Source: Chloranthus sessilifolius (taxonomy: Eukaryota; Streptophyta; Magnoliopsida; Chloranthales; Chloranthaceae). Taken from it: a stretch of 64,000 nt of DNA. The notes under the pieces were generated by a model. The model did not search any database. It was not told where the DNA came from and saw only the letters and a program-made list of their open reading frames with translations. Both the position numbers and the translations under genes were made by a program. Below are positions 46,050 through 57,820 of this stretch, one piece after another (the stretch's first letter is position 1; each line of letters begins with the position of its first letter). Location: positions 142,659,725 through 142,723,724 of the forward strand of contig CM037588.1 in the NCBI GenBank assembly GCA_021018995.1. Reading direction: 5' to 3'.

Positions 46050-46399
46050 TTTTTTTTTGTTCGAAAAGTGGATGGGTTCTTCTTTACAAGAATTAGAAAA
46101 GCTGAATTTGGGAGCAATTATGAATTAATTTTGGAATAATGTTTATATAAAAATTTGAAGTAAGAAATTTAATGAAAGTCAAGGTTACTCTACCAATCTT
46201 GAGAGATGTATGGATATTTTTGAGTACCAAAGCAGTGCCCGGGTCAATCTCACTTTGGTACGTAGGAAGGAGACTTTATTGGGCAGTGATCTCCTTTTGC
46301 CAAAATGATAAAACTTTGGAAGATGCACAAATATTCATGAACACACAAATTAATGGAAGTATGTTGTAATGGACCTACACTACACAAGCATATTAACAC
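46050..46399. other. Intergenic, no gene seen
   Basis: No recognised feature between the split SINE and the next MITE. Confidence 0.3.
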
Positions 46400-46779
46400 A
46401 TTAATCTTAGATTGGTTAAATTTGATTTTTAGTTTGGTTCAGCCTGAATTGAAACAATCGAATTGATCAAAATTTGAAAAATTGAAACCTAATTGAAACC
46501 GAAACAGCAAATCTGTTCGTTTTGGTTTCGATTTTTTCATTTTTTTTGAAAATTTTCATTCATTTTTTTTTTTTTTCCGATTATTTATTTATTATTATTA
46601 TTTCAAATTTTGGCCAGTTTTTTAAACCTACCACCGGTTTACGATTTCAGCCACCTAAATCGAAACCAAACCAATTGAGAAATGGTTTTGATTTTATCAG
46701 TTTTGGGTTGAATTTGGTCCGGTTCGACGGGCTGGTTTTCTTGTCGTTTTCGGTTTTCAGTTCCAAGCTTGCATCCCTA
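46400..46779. mobile_element. hAT MITE, GGTTCGGTTT family
   Basis: Contains GGTTTCGATTTT, ACCGAAACAG and GGTCCGGTTCGACGGG. Its right end AGCTTGCATCCCTA resembles that of 38262-38621. The left end is uncertain. Confidence 0.45.
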
Positions 46780-46844
46780 AGTTTAGATCTAGCATTAGGT
46801 GTTCCCCAGCAGTGATGAACTCTTTATCTGGTGAAGGGCAATGG

Positions 46845-47030
46845 TCAAGGCCAATCAGGTTAAACCGGATATGGGTTCAGCACATCAGCCACTTTTACAA
46901 CCATTAAAGTATAAGGAATTATGACTGCACGTCATCCAATGAGAGTGGAAAACTAATGAAAGTCAAGATTCCCTTCCATCCAATGGTTGTAAAGGTGGTT
47001 GAACCCCATATAAAGGTTTTAGATTGACTT
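46845..47030. mobile_element. Foldback MITE
   Basis: The left arm (TATGGGTTCAGCACATCAG, then CTTTTACAACCATTAAAG) is complementary to the right arm (CCATCCAATGGTTGTAAAG, then GTTGAACCCCATATAAAGG). Single-arm relatives are at 1-60 and 6340-6440. Confidence 0.5.
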
Positions 47031-47081
47031 GCGCACATATGCTGGCACTTGAGTTGTGTACTTTACACCAAGTGTTAGAAT

Positions 47082-47311
47082 CATGGATCAAAATTTCGAC
47101 CGATACCGATACGTATCGGATGATACGTATCGATATCGAACCTGAACGATACGGTACATTCAATGTACTGTATCATTTAGTTGTATGGAAGATACCGAAT
47201 GATACATTGAATGTATCGTTCAGTATCGTCCGATACCGATACGTATCGTTCGATACGTATCGATTTTAGGCTCGAACGATACGGTACCGATACCCAGTAT
47301 TTTGATCCTTG
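47082..47311. mobile_element. hAT MITE with perfect 8-bp target duplication and palindromic interior
   Basis: Ends CATGGATCAAAATTTCG and AGTATTTTGATCCTTG are inverted. GTTAGAAT flanks both sides (47074-47081 and 47312-47319). The 230-bp interior is made of CGATACCGATACGTATCG-type words in both orientations. This copy fixes the family (also 1765-1961 and 22001-22161) as hAT. Confidence 0.8.
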
Positions 47312-47407
47312 GTTAGAATTGATGATCCTACAAAATTGTTTACTTCCTATGTAGGGCTTCAGTCTTATTATTACCGGTAACGATGTTGTTTTATGTTTCA
47401 CTCTAAA

Positions 47408-48095
47408 GGTTGGGTTGCTTGAGTGAGAACCAAATTCGCTCAAGCGAGGTAAGCTCTCAAGCAAGGCAAATTTTCGGGTATATGTCGCTCGAGCGACCTG
47501 TGCACCATTTAAAGGGAAAACTTTTGGGTTACTGTCGCTCAAGCGACTTTGGTTTTCGCTCGAGTGACTAGTAACGACTCAGCTACGTCCAAACTCGAGA
47601 TTTGGCAAGTTTCTCTTGGGTTAGAAGTAGGACTTGGGGCTTCTATATAAGGGAAAACTCATGGATGAATTGGGGGAGCTTGGAGAGGACTTTTTGAGAG
47701 AGTTTTTCAAGAGAGAAAAACTTGGGTTAATACTTTGGAGAGGCAAGGTATTGAAGAATAACTTGGGGATTGAAGATCCGATTGAAGCCGTTCTTGTGTC
47801 GGAAGCGTTACTATATTCCAATAGATCTTATCTCAATTTTTTGAAGGACAACGTCTTTAGTTTAACGAGTTAGTTGTTGAAGATCGTGTTTGATCTTGTT
47901 TGAGAGTGCACTAGAAAGAAGAGAGTGTGTGCACTTTAAACGTTCATAAATATTGTATATACTTTCGTGGATGTAGTCCTTGATTGGCTGAACCACACAA
48001 ATCTTTATGTTGTGTATGATTGTTCTCTTGCTTCTTCTTATTTTTTTGCATTCATCGCGATCGGGAGTTCGTTAGAGTGGGTTGAATTCCTAATA
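47408..48095 (+). repeat. 5' LTR of Tork-like Copia element
   Basis: 688 bp, from GGTTGGGTTGC (TGTTGGG eroded) to CCTAATA. A TATA box CTATATAAGGG lies at 47642. GCTCAAGCGA/GCTCGAGCGA words repeat in the U3 part (47428-47570). Confidence 0.65.
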
Positions 48096-48097
48096 AG

Positions 48098-48110
48098 TGG
48101 TATCAGAGCC
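48098..48110 (+). other. Primer-binding site, initiator Met type
   Basis: TGGTATCAGAGCC, an exact match to the canonical site, 2 bp after the LTR end. Confidence 0.85.
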
Positions 48111-48124
48111 AAGTTTACGTTACA

Positions 48125-48838
48125 ATGACGATGAAGGTCTCGAATGCATGATTTGAGATGGAGAAGTTTTCGGGAAAGAATAATTTCACTTTGTGGCAAA
48201 TCAAGGTCACAGATCTCCTTGTCCAATAAGGCATTGATGATGCTCTACTTGGGAAGGAGATGGGGAAGAAGGCATGGATGTCCGATGAAGAGTGAAACTC
48301 CATTAATAAGAGAGCCATAAACACTATCTGATTGTGCTTATCCGATGAACTTCTGTATAATATTTTTCACGAGAAGACGACCGTGGATCTGTGGAAGGAG
48401 ATGGAATCTCTCTACATGACAAATTCGCTGTCGAACAGACTCTTTATGAAGAAGTAACTCTATGCCCTTCGTATGAAGGCTAGTACGCGTATTCATGACC
48501 ATTTGAATTCGTTTAATAAAATAATTAGTGAATTATTAAGCATTGAGGTGAAACTTGAAGAAGAAGATCTTGCACTTCTCTTGCTCACCTCACTGCCATC
48601 ATCTTATGAGCACCTTATTATCACATTAATTTATGATAAATATACTATTATCGTCGAAGAAGTGACAACTGCATTTTTTTTCGACGAATTGAGAAAACAG
48701 TCCGAATATAGCTCTGAAGAGATTAGTCTCTCAAGCGAAAGGGGTCGAAACTATGATTGTAACAGAGACAAGTCCAGAGGGGATAATAAATTAAAGAGAG
48801 GAAACAGTAGGTTCAAATCTAGGGGTGACAGAAAAGAT
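48125..48838 (+). pseudogene. gag of Tork-like Copia element, 5' part
   Basis: Encodes, with about five in-frame stops, MEKFSGKNNFTLWQIKVTDL, then LCLSDELLYNIF, LWKEMESLYMTNSL, DHLNSFNKIISEL and LLLLTSLPSSYEHL, then a basic Arg/Ser-rich tail. The last 430 bases remain open. It is interrupted just before the CCHC knuckle. Confidence 0.75.
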
Positions 48839-48843
48839 GTTAT

Positions 48844-50782
48844 TATAGACACCCTAATTTTGCCTTATCGGAGTATACAAATCTATTCGGTTAGCCATTG
48901 ACCTTGCCCATGACTCTTGAAAAGGGATGAACCCTCTCTAAGAGTTCTAAAATCATAAAAACCCCACAATTCGAAAATTATGCCCCATAACAATAAAGTT
49001 TAGTTAAGCCTCAGGCTCTGCTGATCGAAGGTCAAAGGTCGAATTACCGGACTTTGGTATTTTAGCCATACTTTGACATGATAGAATTTATGGGCTTTAA
49101 AGTTTCGCAAAAAGACTTATCATTTAAAAGTTAGAAATTTGACCAAATTGCAAAAAATCGAATTTTGTCCTTGAACTAGAAAGTTAACTTTTTATTCTTT
49201 GAGATTTTTGAACTGAGACTATTTTTATTGAATTCAAATGAGGGGTATTTCGATATTTACATGTAATATCTTAAGTAAATGAAAATAAAAGAATTATGAC
49301 ATTTACTTAAATGATATTATATGTATATCTGTCTTGACCTGCCTATCTGTCTGCCTGAAATTTTAACCCAAGGACCCGGACCTGACCAAGCTCAAGAGGT
49401 TCCTGAATTCCGCACATGAACCCATGCGCGTAATTGATTAAGTGCATAACCCCACGTGAGGAATTGGTCCACAAGTTGAACCCGAATTATGCACGAATCA
49501 GTTTGCGTGCAATTCAATTACACGTGTGACCCTTTGCCTGGAATCAGTCCAACTTGGACTTGGCATAGACTTTCATGCATTGCCTAAAGTTCCAGATTCC
49601 GCATACACCCCGACACGCGTAATTGAATTAAGCGCATCCCTTCATGCGCGAAATTCGTCCAGATTTGGACTCTAATTCCCCTGACTGCTCGAACTCTCCG
49701 ATCTCACGCAAATCCCCATGCTCATAATTGGATTCCACGCATACACGCATGCGCGAAATTAGTTATGAAGATTAGTAGAACTAGGACACTTGCTCAGTCG
49801 GTCACTCCCGAGTCAGTGACCGACTCAAAGTGAATTAAGTGCAGACACCCTTGCGCGAAATTCAATTAATCTCAGCCTGTCATGCGCGGAATCGGCCAAT
49901 CCCGCACATGGCCCCATGCGCGGAATTAGCCCTATACCTATAAAAAGACCTCCTTACCATGCCCAAATTGACCAATTTTTCATAGAGATCTCTTCTCTCT
50001 TGAGCTCAGGCCTCTCCTAGAGAGCTCGAGTTCCTCCTCTGCGACGCTAGAAGGAGAAAGAAGCGCTCGACTTCAGGTAATCTCCTTCTAGTTTTCAGTT
50101 CTAGTTCTAGTTTTTGGGCTTTAGGTTCTAGTTTTAGCTCTTAATCCTCTTTCTAGTATTTAATGCTAGTTCGAATTCTTCGTTTTAGTTCTAAATTCTT
50201 AATTCTCGATCTTAGTTTTTGATTTCTAATTCTTATTTCTTCATTCAAATTCAGTCTTTAATTCTCTATATTTATAAAGTAGCCCTTAGCCAATCGATTT
50301 GCCCAAGGGAGCTTACGGAGGGTACCCAAAAATGGGGCTAATCTTCTTTAGCATAACAGGTTACAACCCCCTTTTTTTAATTAGACTCCTAGTATGATTA
50401 GGAGACTAGGTTAATTAGACTTTCAGTAGGACTAGGAGATTAGATTCGTTAGAATCCTAACAGAAGTAAGAAGTCAAACTAGTTGGATTAAAGGCAACTC
50501 AAAACTGCTGAAGTTGGCCGGCCGATGTTCAGTAAAGGAGTTCAGCCAGCAAGCCCCTGCTCTTCTTAAAGCGTGATCAGTGACGTATTGCAACGTCGAT
50601 AAATATCTACAATTGGTGATCGCATCAACCCATGTATTCTTTATTTAAAATTCACGTTTTCCTTTCAACAATTTAATATTTCGTAGTTTATTATTCCACC
50701 GCCCTAGCCAGAGTCCACTCGGACCGAATTGGACCACTTATTTCGGGGACCGAAATAAACCCAGAAAAAGCGCGTATTAACA
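48844..50782 (+). repeat. 5' LTR of chimeric Gypsy element
   Basis: 1939 bp, from TATAGACACCC to GCGCGTATTAACA. TATA box TATAAAAA at 49939-49946. The 49420-49930 stretch repeats CATGCGCGAAATT-like words at least seven times. Confidence 0.8.
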
Positions 50783-50784
50783 GA

Positions 50785-50803
50785 TTGGAGATCGCGATGG
50801 GAC
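50785..50803 (+). other. Probable degraded primer-binding site of Gypsy element
   Basis: TTGGAGATCGCGATGGGA lies 2 bp after the LTR. Its layout resembles the TTGGCGACTCCGCTGGGG site known from Tat/Ogre elements but with several changes, so the tRNA is uncertain. Confidence 0.4.
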
Positions 50804-50912
50804 GCTTTTCGCTAGAGTTGCCCTGATTTAATTAGTTTGATTTTTGTTTATTTTTCTGCTTTATTTTCCACATACACTACATATATAGCTTTTCAAAAAA
50901 ACTATTTTAAAA

Positions 50913-51913
50913 ATGTCGAGCATAAGCAAATTGAACCTTAATAATAATAATGATTCATCCTCATAGGGCTTCCATAGCGATCCCGAGTATAACGTTAGGC
51001 CGTCTCCATGGGTAGCCCAATGTCGTGCTCGGATAAATACAGTTTGTGAAGACGAAAAATATCCCTTTGCCCTGAAAAATACCAATCGCGACAGCAACAG
51101 AGAAAGCGATAGCGAGCAAAGATACACCGCCATCCAAATTCTGGACCTTACTGTCAATAACCTAAGGAAGGGAGGAGAAGTTGATGCCCTACGACAATCC
51201 TTGGCCGAGCTATACGAAGTTGATAGATCAACGATCAGTTACTCCGAAAAGCAGACGAGAAGAAAGGAAACCGACTCCTCCGACATAATCTACAGAACTT
51301 TCACACTTTGGTCAATGAAAACCGCTGAAGACAACCCTTTCATGAGACACCTAAACAAGACACTACCGTAAATCCGAACTACCTCCATCGACTTCTAGAC
51401 AATTACATGGCTAACAGAGAAGGCTCTAGCCACACTTTTGGATTTGACAAATTCTGTCGAGACCTCGACTTCACTGTACCCGTCGGGTTCAAACCACCCA
51501 AATTCAACAAATATAACGGTACGGGAACCTCAAACCACCACTTGGCCCTATTTTGTAACGGTTGTTGACCAATCCGCACCAATCATGGGCTCCTGATCCA
51601 CTACTTTCAAAGATCTCTAGAAGAAGAATCCCTTGATTGGTTCCTTACCCTACCTTTAACTGAAATTGAGACATTCAAAGACTTAGTTGATAGATTCCTA
51701 GATCAATACCAACACCTAACTCACGAAGAGATCAATCTCGCTGACTTGATGCACACAGAATAAGAGGACAACGAAGACTTCACATCATTCACCAGCCGCT
51801 GGAGAAGGCTCGCCACCAGAATGAGCAATCAAATAAAAGACAATGATGCAATAGAAATTGTGATCAGTAACACCCAAGAGCCCATTCGGAGTGTTCTCAG
51901 ATCTGCACTTTAG
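50913..51913 (+). pseudogene. Tat-type gag
   Basis: An ATG at 50913 opens MSSISKLNLNNNNDSSS, with one stop before a frame that reaches about 51369. After a shift, 51440-51913 encodes GFKPPKFNKYNGTGTSNHHL, then EEESLDWFLTLPLTEIETFK, DLVDRFLDQYQHL and FTSRWRRLATRM, the core of Tat/Ogre-type Gypsy gag. Stops occur near 51566 and 51759. Homology breaks off at about 51913. Confidence 0.65.
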
Positions 51914-52277
51914 AACTCATGGGTGTTTGGGTCCCGCACTTGCACATAGACATTTTTTGTGAATCTTTTATCTTAATCACAAATTTATATTACATGAATA
52001 ATAAACCTACGATGGGAGGATTTAGTACCCCAATCCTTATCTCTTATTATTTGTTTAAATTCTTAATTTTTGTTAGTATTTATCTCATCCATCAAAACTT
52101 TCAGACTCTTTAAATTAGTAAATACTGTGATAGATCTGTGGTGATTCTTTTGATTAGTTGCTATTTTCGTTTCAAATTTTCTGACCAATCTTCATGGGAA
52201 CGATCTTGTACTCTACACCTACTATTTATAGACCGATTTGTGCACTTGCGAGTACAACTTAATTTCACAACAAGTTT

Positions 52278-52293
52278 TTAGCGCCGTTGCCGG
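52278..52293 (+). other. Primer-binding site, Athila (tRNA-Asp) type
   Basis: TTAGCGCCGTTGCCGG, close to the TGGCGCCGTTGCCGG of Athila-like elements. Confidence 0.7.
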
Positions 52294-52881
52294 AGATTGG
52301 GCGTAGAAAATCATAAATTTTTAGGAAATAAAAAATTAAAATTTGGAATTTATGTAGGTTTAAATCAGCATTTTTGCTAGTTTTGAGAAGAAAAAAAGTC
52401 AAAAAATATATTAAGATCGATCAATCGAGCCAACCACTCCATCAATCGACTCCAAAAAAAAAAACTCGCACTCTCTCTCCTGTGTAATCCGAATTTTTGG
52501 AATTTCAAAATTCAAAAATTTGAATTTCTGAATTCGAAAAAAAAAAACTTTTGAAATTTAAATTTGAAATTCAAATTAAAAATAATAATATTTATAAATA
52601 TTTTCAAAATTTTGATCGATCAACCTAAACCCTCAATCAATTGATGATTGTTCTCGATCGATTGACCTAAACCCTCGATCAATCAGACCTGAAAAAAAAA
52701 CAAAAAAATCAATCAGTCAGTGAAACTTTTATGGAATACATGTCTTTGTATGCACATGATGTCCTCTAGAGAGAACTCTTTAGAACCTTGCAATTCTAAG
52801 ATCAAGCGAACTTGTCGTTCGAATCGAAAATAAATTAGAATAGGACGAGAAGCCCGAATCGAAACATTAATTTAATTCGAG

Positions 52882-53216
52882 ATGAATGCAAACGGTTGTG
52901 AAGATCACCCACCTGAAAATAAGGAAGAACCAACTCTGAGAGAGTTGTTTGCTCCAATTACTACAAACACCCCTTCTTGCATTATATACCCTGCCACACC
53001 TGGTGGCAGATTTGAAATCCGTACAAATGTGATTCAAATCCTTCTAATTTTTTATGGTATGAAAAGAGAAGACTCGTACCAACACATCAAAGACTTCGTC
53101 GAAGCCTGTTCTTCAGTATATGAGAACTTTAGTGAGGAATCTATGAGATTGCATATGTTTCCTTTCTTTATAAAGGATAAGGCCAAAGCCTGGTTAAATT
53201 CTTTACCAGCAATTTA
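52882..53216 (+). pseudogene. Athila-type gag, N-terminal piece
   Basis: About 111 open residues: TLRELFAPITTNTPSCIIYP, then FEIRTNVIQILLIFYGM, DSYQHIKDFVEACSSV and RLHMFPFFIKDKAKAWLNSL. This matches the gag N-terminal region of Athila-like Gypsy elements and is cut off after LNSLPA. Confidence 0.75.
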
Positions 53217-53247
53217 ACCTGTTCGGAGCATACAAACCTGTGAGGAA

Positions 53248-55348
53248 TCTAGACACCCCAATTTTTTCCTCTCGGAGCATACAAACCTGTTCGGCCAGCC
53301 CTTGACCTTGCCCATGACTCTTGAAAAGGGACCAAGCCTCTCTAAGAGTCTTAAAATGATAAAAATCCCACAATCCGACAATTATGCCCCATAATAATAG
53401 AGTGTAGTTAAGCCCCAAACCCTGTTGACCGAAGGTCAAAGGTCGAGCCAGAATCCTGACAATATATCCCCCATTTGAGAGCTTAGATGTGAAATTTTTT
53501 TACCAGACTTTGGTATCTTAGCCATACTTTGACATGATAGAATTTATGGGCTTTAAAGTTTCGCAAAAAGGCTTGCCATTTGAAAGTTAAAAATTTGATC
53601 AAATTGCAAAAAATCGATTTTTATTCTAGAACTGAAAAGTTGACTTTTTAATTTTTGAGAAATTTGATCCGAGACTATTTTTATTGAATTCAAATGAGGG
53701 GTATTTCATTATTTATATGTAATATCTTAAGTAAATGGAAAGGAAAGAGTTATGACATTTACTTAAATGATATTACTTGTAAATATATATGCCCATTTGT
53801 CTTAACTTGCGTACCTGCCTGCCTGAAATCTTAACCCACGGATCCGGACCCGACCAAGCCTGAGAGGTTCCTGAATTCCTCGCATGAACCCATGTGCGTA
53901 ATTGATTAAGCACAGAACCCCCTGCGCGGAATTGGTCCACAAGTTAGACTCGGACTTGAATTCGCCGAACTGCCCGTAGTCTCGAATTATACGCGGATCA
54001 GTTTGCGTGCAATTCAATTACGCGCGTGACCCTTTGCGCCGAATTAGTCCAACTTGGACTTGGCATAGACTTTCGTGCACAGCCGAAAGTTCTAGATTCT
54101 GTGCACACCCCGACGCGCAAAATTGAATTAAGCACATCCCTTCATGCGTGAAATTCGTCTAGACTTGGACTGAGACTCTAATTCCCCTGACCACTCAAAC
54201 TCCCTGTTCTCACGCAAATCCCCCTGCACAGAATTGGATTCCATGTATACACGCATTCACAGAATTAGTTCTGAAGATTACTGGAACTAGGAAACCTGCT
54301 CAACCGGTCATTCCCGCGTCAGTGACTAACTCAAAGTGAATTAAGCGCAGACACCTTTATGCAGAATTCAATTAAGCTCAACCTGTCATGCACGGAATCG
54401 ACCAATCTCACACATGGCCCCATGCGCGTTATTAGCCCTATACCTATAAAAAGACTCCCTTACCACGCCCAAACTGACTAATTTTTCATAGAGATCTCTT
54501 CTCTCTCGAGCTCAGGCCTCTCCCAGGGAGCTCGAGTTCCTCCTCTGCGACACTAGAAGGAGAAAGAAGAGCTCGACTTCAGGTAATCTCCTTCTACTTT
54601 TCAGTTCTAGTTCTTGGTTCTTAGGTTCTAGTTTTAGCTTTTAATCCTCTTTCTAGTTCTTATTTTTCTTTATAGTTCTTAATCTTCTTTCTAGTTCTTA
54701 ATGCTAGTTCGAATTCTTCATTCTAGTTTTAAATTCTTAATTCTCGATCTCAGTTTTTGATTCCTAATTCTTATTTCTCCATTCAAATTCAGTCTTTAAC
54801 TCTCTATATTTAATTCTTATTACTCAGCTTTTAATCCTCTTTTTAGCCCTTAGCCAACCGATTTGCCCAAGGGAGCTTACGGAGGGTACCCGAGAACTGG
54901 GCCGATCCTCCTTAGCATAACGGGCCACAACCATTTTTTTAAAAATTAGACTCCTAGTAGGATTAGGAGACTAGGTTAATTAAACTTTTAGTAGGACTAG
55001 GAGATTAGATTTGTTAGAATCCTAGCAGAATTAAGAAGGCCAAACTAATTGGATTAAAGACAACCCAAAGCTGCTGAAGTTAGCTGACCGGCATTCAGTA
55101 AAGGAGTTCAACCTGTAAGCCCCCACTCTTCTTAAAGAGTGATCAGTGACGTGTTGCAGCATCGATAAATATTTACAGTTGACGATTGTATCAACCCAGG
55201 TATTCTTTATTTAAAATTCGCCTTTTCCTTTTAAGAATTTAATATTTCGTAGTTTATTATTCCACCGCCCTAGCCAAAGTCTACTCGGACTGAATTGGAT
55301 CATTTATTTCGAGAACCGAAAGGAACCCAGAAAAAGCGCGCACTAACA
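53248..55348 (+). repeat. 3' LTR of chimeric Gypsy element
   Basis: 2101 bp, from TCTAGACACCC to GCGCGCACTAACA. It matches the 5' LTR throughout, with extra blocks near 53445-53500 and 53940-53990. TATA box at 54445-54452. 53215-53240 just outside repeats part of the LTR (TTCGGAGCATACAAACCTG). Confidence 0.8.
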
Positions 55349-55353
55349 ATTAT

Positions 55354-56400
55354 CTGTTACTTCTATAAGCAATCTGGACATATTTGTAAATATTGCAAGC
55401 AGAGATTGAAAAAATATAAGAGTGATGAAGGGACTTTACAACAGGTCAGTGTTGCTAAGTCAGATTTCGGTGAAGACCTATTGTGTGCATTGTTAAGTTT
55501 CAGTCAGTTTGATGGTAGATAAAACCTAGATTATGGAGGATCGTATCACATGTGTCCGTACAGAGATTGGTTTGACCAGTATAAGAAAGCCAATGGTGGG
55601 ACGATAATGATGGAAACTGACGGTGTATGTGAAGCAGTGGGTATCGACTCTATCAGAATCAAGATATTTAATGATTGTGTTCGCACTCTTACTGAGGTTA
55701 GGCATGTGCCTGATCTGAAGAAAAATTTGATCTCATTGGGGAGCATTGGATGAGATAGGACGCCAAGTCATCCTAGAATCTGATAAACTAGAGGTCGTAT
55801 GTAGTGCTATGACCTTGATGAATGGTGAAATGATGGAGAATTTGTATACTTTAGTAGGCAACATAATCAGCGACAGTGGTGTTGCGGCTACGACAGATTC
55901 TAAGGATATCTCTGATTTGTGACACAAGAGGTTTGGTCACATGAGTGAACGTGAACTGACAGAGCTCATAAAGAACAATGCAATTTCTATCATTCAAACT
56001 TGTAAGCTAAATTTTTATGAAGATTGCATCTTTGGGAAGCAGAAGAAAATTAATTTCTCGTCAGGAAAGCATACTTCAAAGGGGATGATTGATTATATAC
56101 ATTATGATATATGGAGACTGACTAAACTCACTTCGGTGGGTGGAGCCAACTACTTTGTATCATTTATAGATGACTACTCCAGAAAAGTTTGGGTGTATCT
56201 GATTAAAAATAAGTTAGATGTGTTTCAGAAATTCAGACAATGATAGAGTATGTTTGAAAAACAGACAGACAGGAAGGTGAAAATTTTCAGATCAGATAAT
56301 GGTGAGGAATACCTATTATTAGAGTTCAAGGCTTACTGTGAAAATCAAATGATTGTTAAACACTTAACAGTTCTTGAAAATCCTCAGCAAAACGGCGTAT
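55354..56400 (+). pseudogene. Tork-like Copia: zinc knuckle, protease, integrase part
   Basis: A zinc-knuckle remnant (CYFYKQSGHICKYC; spacing altered) is followed by a protease with LDYGGSYHMC, where D-S-G is expected, and VRHVPDLKKNLISLG. The integrase reads RFGHMSERELTEL, then DIWRL and FVSFIDDYSRKVWVYLIKNK, and ENPQQNGV, where the insertion lies. A few stops and frameshifts. Confidence 0.75.
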
Positions 56401-57820
56401 TGATCAGTCACGCTATTTACCATTTTATCACCCTTAACTTAGTGATGCTAGACCCCAATTTGCTACTAACGAGATGATAATATGTAGATATTAAGAATAA
56501 ATAACAGAATAGAGCCAAAGTGTTAATCTTCGCCAAAATGAACTCAAAATGTAGTAAGAATCATGATTGTACGCAGATATGATTCAATCGCAATAAGAAC
56601 TAGTCTGAAAGCTGAAGGAGGAGAGTTTACGTCCAATCATAATCTCGAACGAACGAAATAGAAGAAACAAAGAAGAAATCGTATTCATGATTCTTCAGAA
56701 AAGGCTTAAAGACTGGAGGACACAAATCAGAGATATGATCGTGCGAAAGAGGAGAAATCGTACTAAAAGAGATGTAATCGTAATTTCGATTGTATAAAAA
56801 TTAAAGCTCCTGTTGATCACGCGAAGATATACACCGCCATATACAGAATTAGAAGATCTCTTAAATTAGAAGTCTGACAACCCACAGATCTGAGAAGATT
56901 GGCGAAAGAATCCAGAAGATCTATGCTACTAAAAATAATGAGAAAAGTCCTGTGCGCATCTACCATCTAAAGCAAGAAAGATTAGGATTAGAAGTTTAGT
57001 TTTATTAGAAATTTTTTATTCTTAGTAGTTTACTTTTACTATAATTCGAATAATGTAGACCGACCCCTTATGATGGCTCGCCTTAGGAGAAAAACTTATC
57101 GAAAGAACTCTTAGCATCAATTAACAATTGAGGTTGGGTTTTCTTCCGATCACCTTAGTTTAGAGTAGTTTAGATATCCAAGGTTTCTCGAGAGCAATTG
57201 ACGACTGTGATCAGGAGCTGAAAGATTAGAGTAGAGCATTCGTAATTTCTTAGAAGGAATTGACACATGTGACTGAGGGATGAAAGATCTTTTATTTGCT
57301 TTCTAGTTTATATTTACTGCTTTCATATACTGCTTTGTAAACATCTAAGAGTTCTTGATTTTAATTGACGACTAAAGTTTTGAATTTGCAGATTAGTGTA
57401 AAGATTTTTAATTTTCATTTTCAGTTTTCTTGATTTTGATTGACGCCCAAATTTTTGAAAGATTGTTGATTAGCATAAATCTGTATTGAGGAAATCTAGT
57501 TTTTGATTGACGCTCAAATTTTAGGGTACTGAGATACAGTGTAATGGTATCTTACTTTTGTAAGCATTCGAGAACCGAAAGATTGTGATTGACGACCATA
57601 ATCTGGAAGTAGGAGGATTTAGATATACTTTTATCACAATTAGTTTAATAATCATTCTTTTATTCATATTTCTCAACTTTTAAGAGACAAATAAAAGTTT
57701 TCACAAGAAGAAGAAAAAAGAAAAGTTTGACCCTCCCCGTGTGAAGGATCCTATACTAGTGCTACAATTTCTTTGTGTGCCTGTAATAGGTTAAGGCTAA
57801 GTACAATTAAAGTCATATCA
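56401..57820 (+). mobile_element. Solo LTR, probably Athila-like
   Basis: Starts TGATCAGTCACG and ends AGTCATATCA. The flanks CGTAT (56396-56400) and CGTAG (57821-57825) match 4 of 5. 1420 bp without coding capacity. The end (GGCTAAGTACAATTAAAGTC) resembles the Athila LTR end at 52248-52272. It splits the integrase of the Tork-like element between two adjacent codons. Confidence 0.6.

Larger units (their letters stand above)
51914..53216 (+). mobile_element. Athila-type fragment: LTR end, PBS, leader and gag start
   Basis: The LTR end runs up to 52272 (CACTTGCGAGTACAACTT, then TTTCACAACA). It is followed by a tRNA-Asp-type PBS at 52278-52293 (TTAGCGCCGTTGCCGG), an AT-rich leader with CGATCAATC words, and gag from 52882. 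The fragment stops at 53216, where LTR-derived sequence of the surrounding element takes over. No Athila 5' end or second LTR is present. Confidence 0.7.
48844..55348 (+). mobile_element. Gypsy LTR element with chimeric Tat/Athila interior
   Basis: Two LTRs of about 2 kb (48844-50782 and 53248-55348) enclose only 2.47 kb. The flanks GTTAT (48839-48843) and ATTAT (55349-55353) form a 5-bp duplication with one mismatch. The interior starts with a Tat-type gag and ends with an Athila-type LTR end, PBS and gag start. No protease, RT or integrase and no polypurine tract before the second LTR, so it is non-autonomous and dead. Confidence 0.75.
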
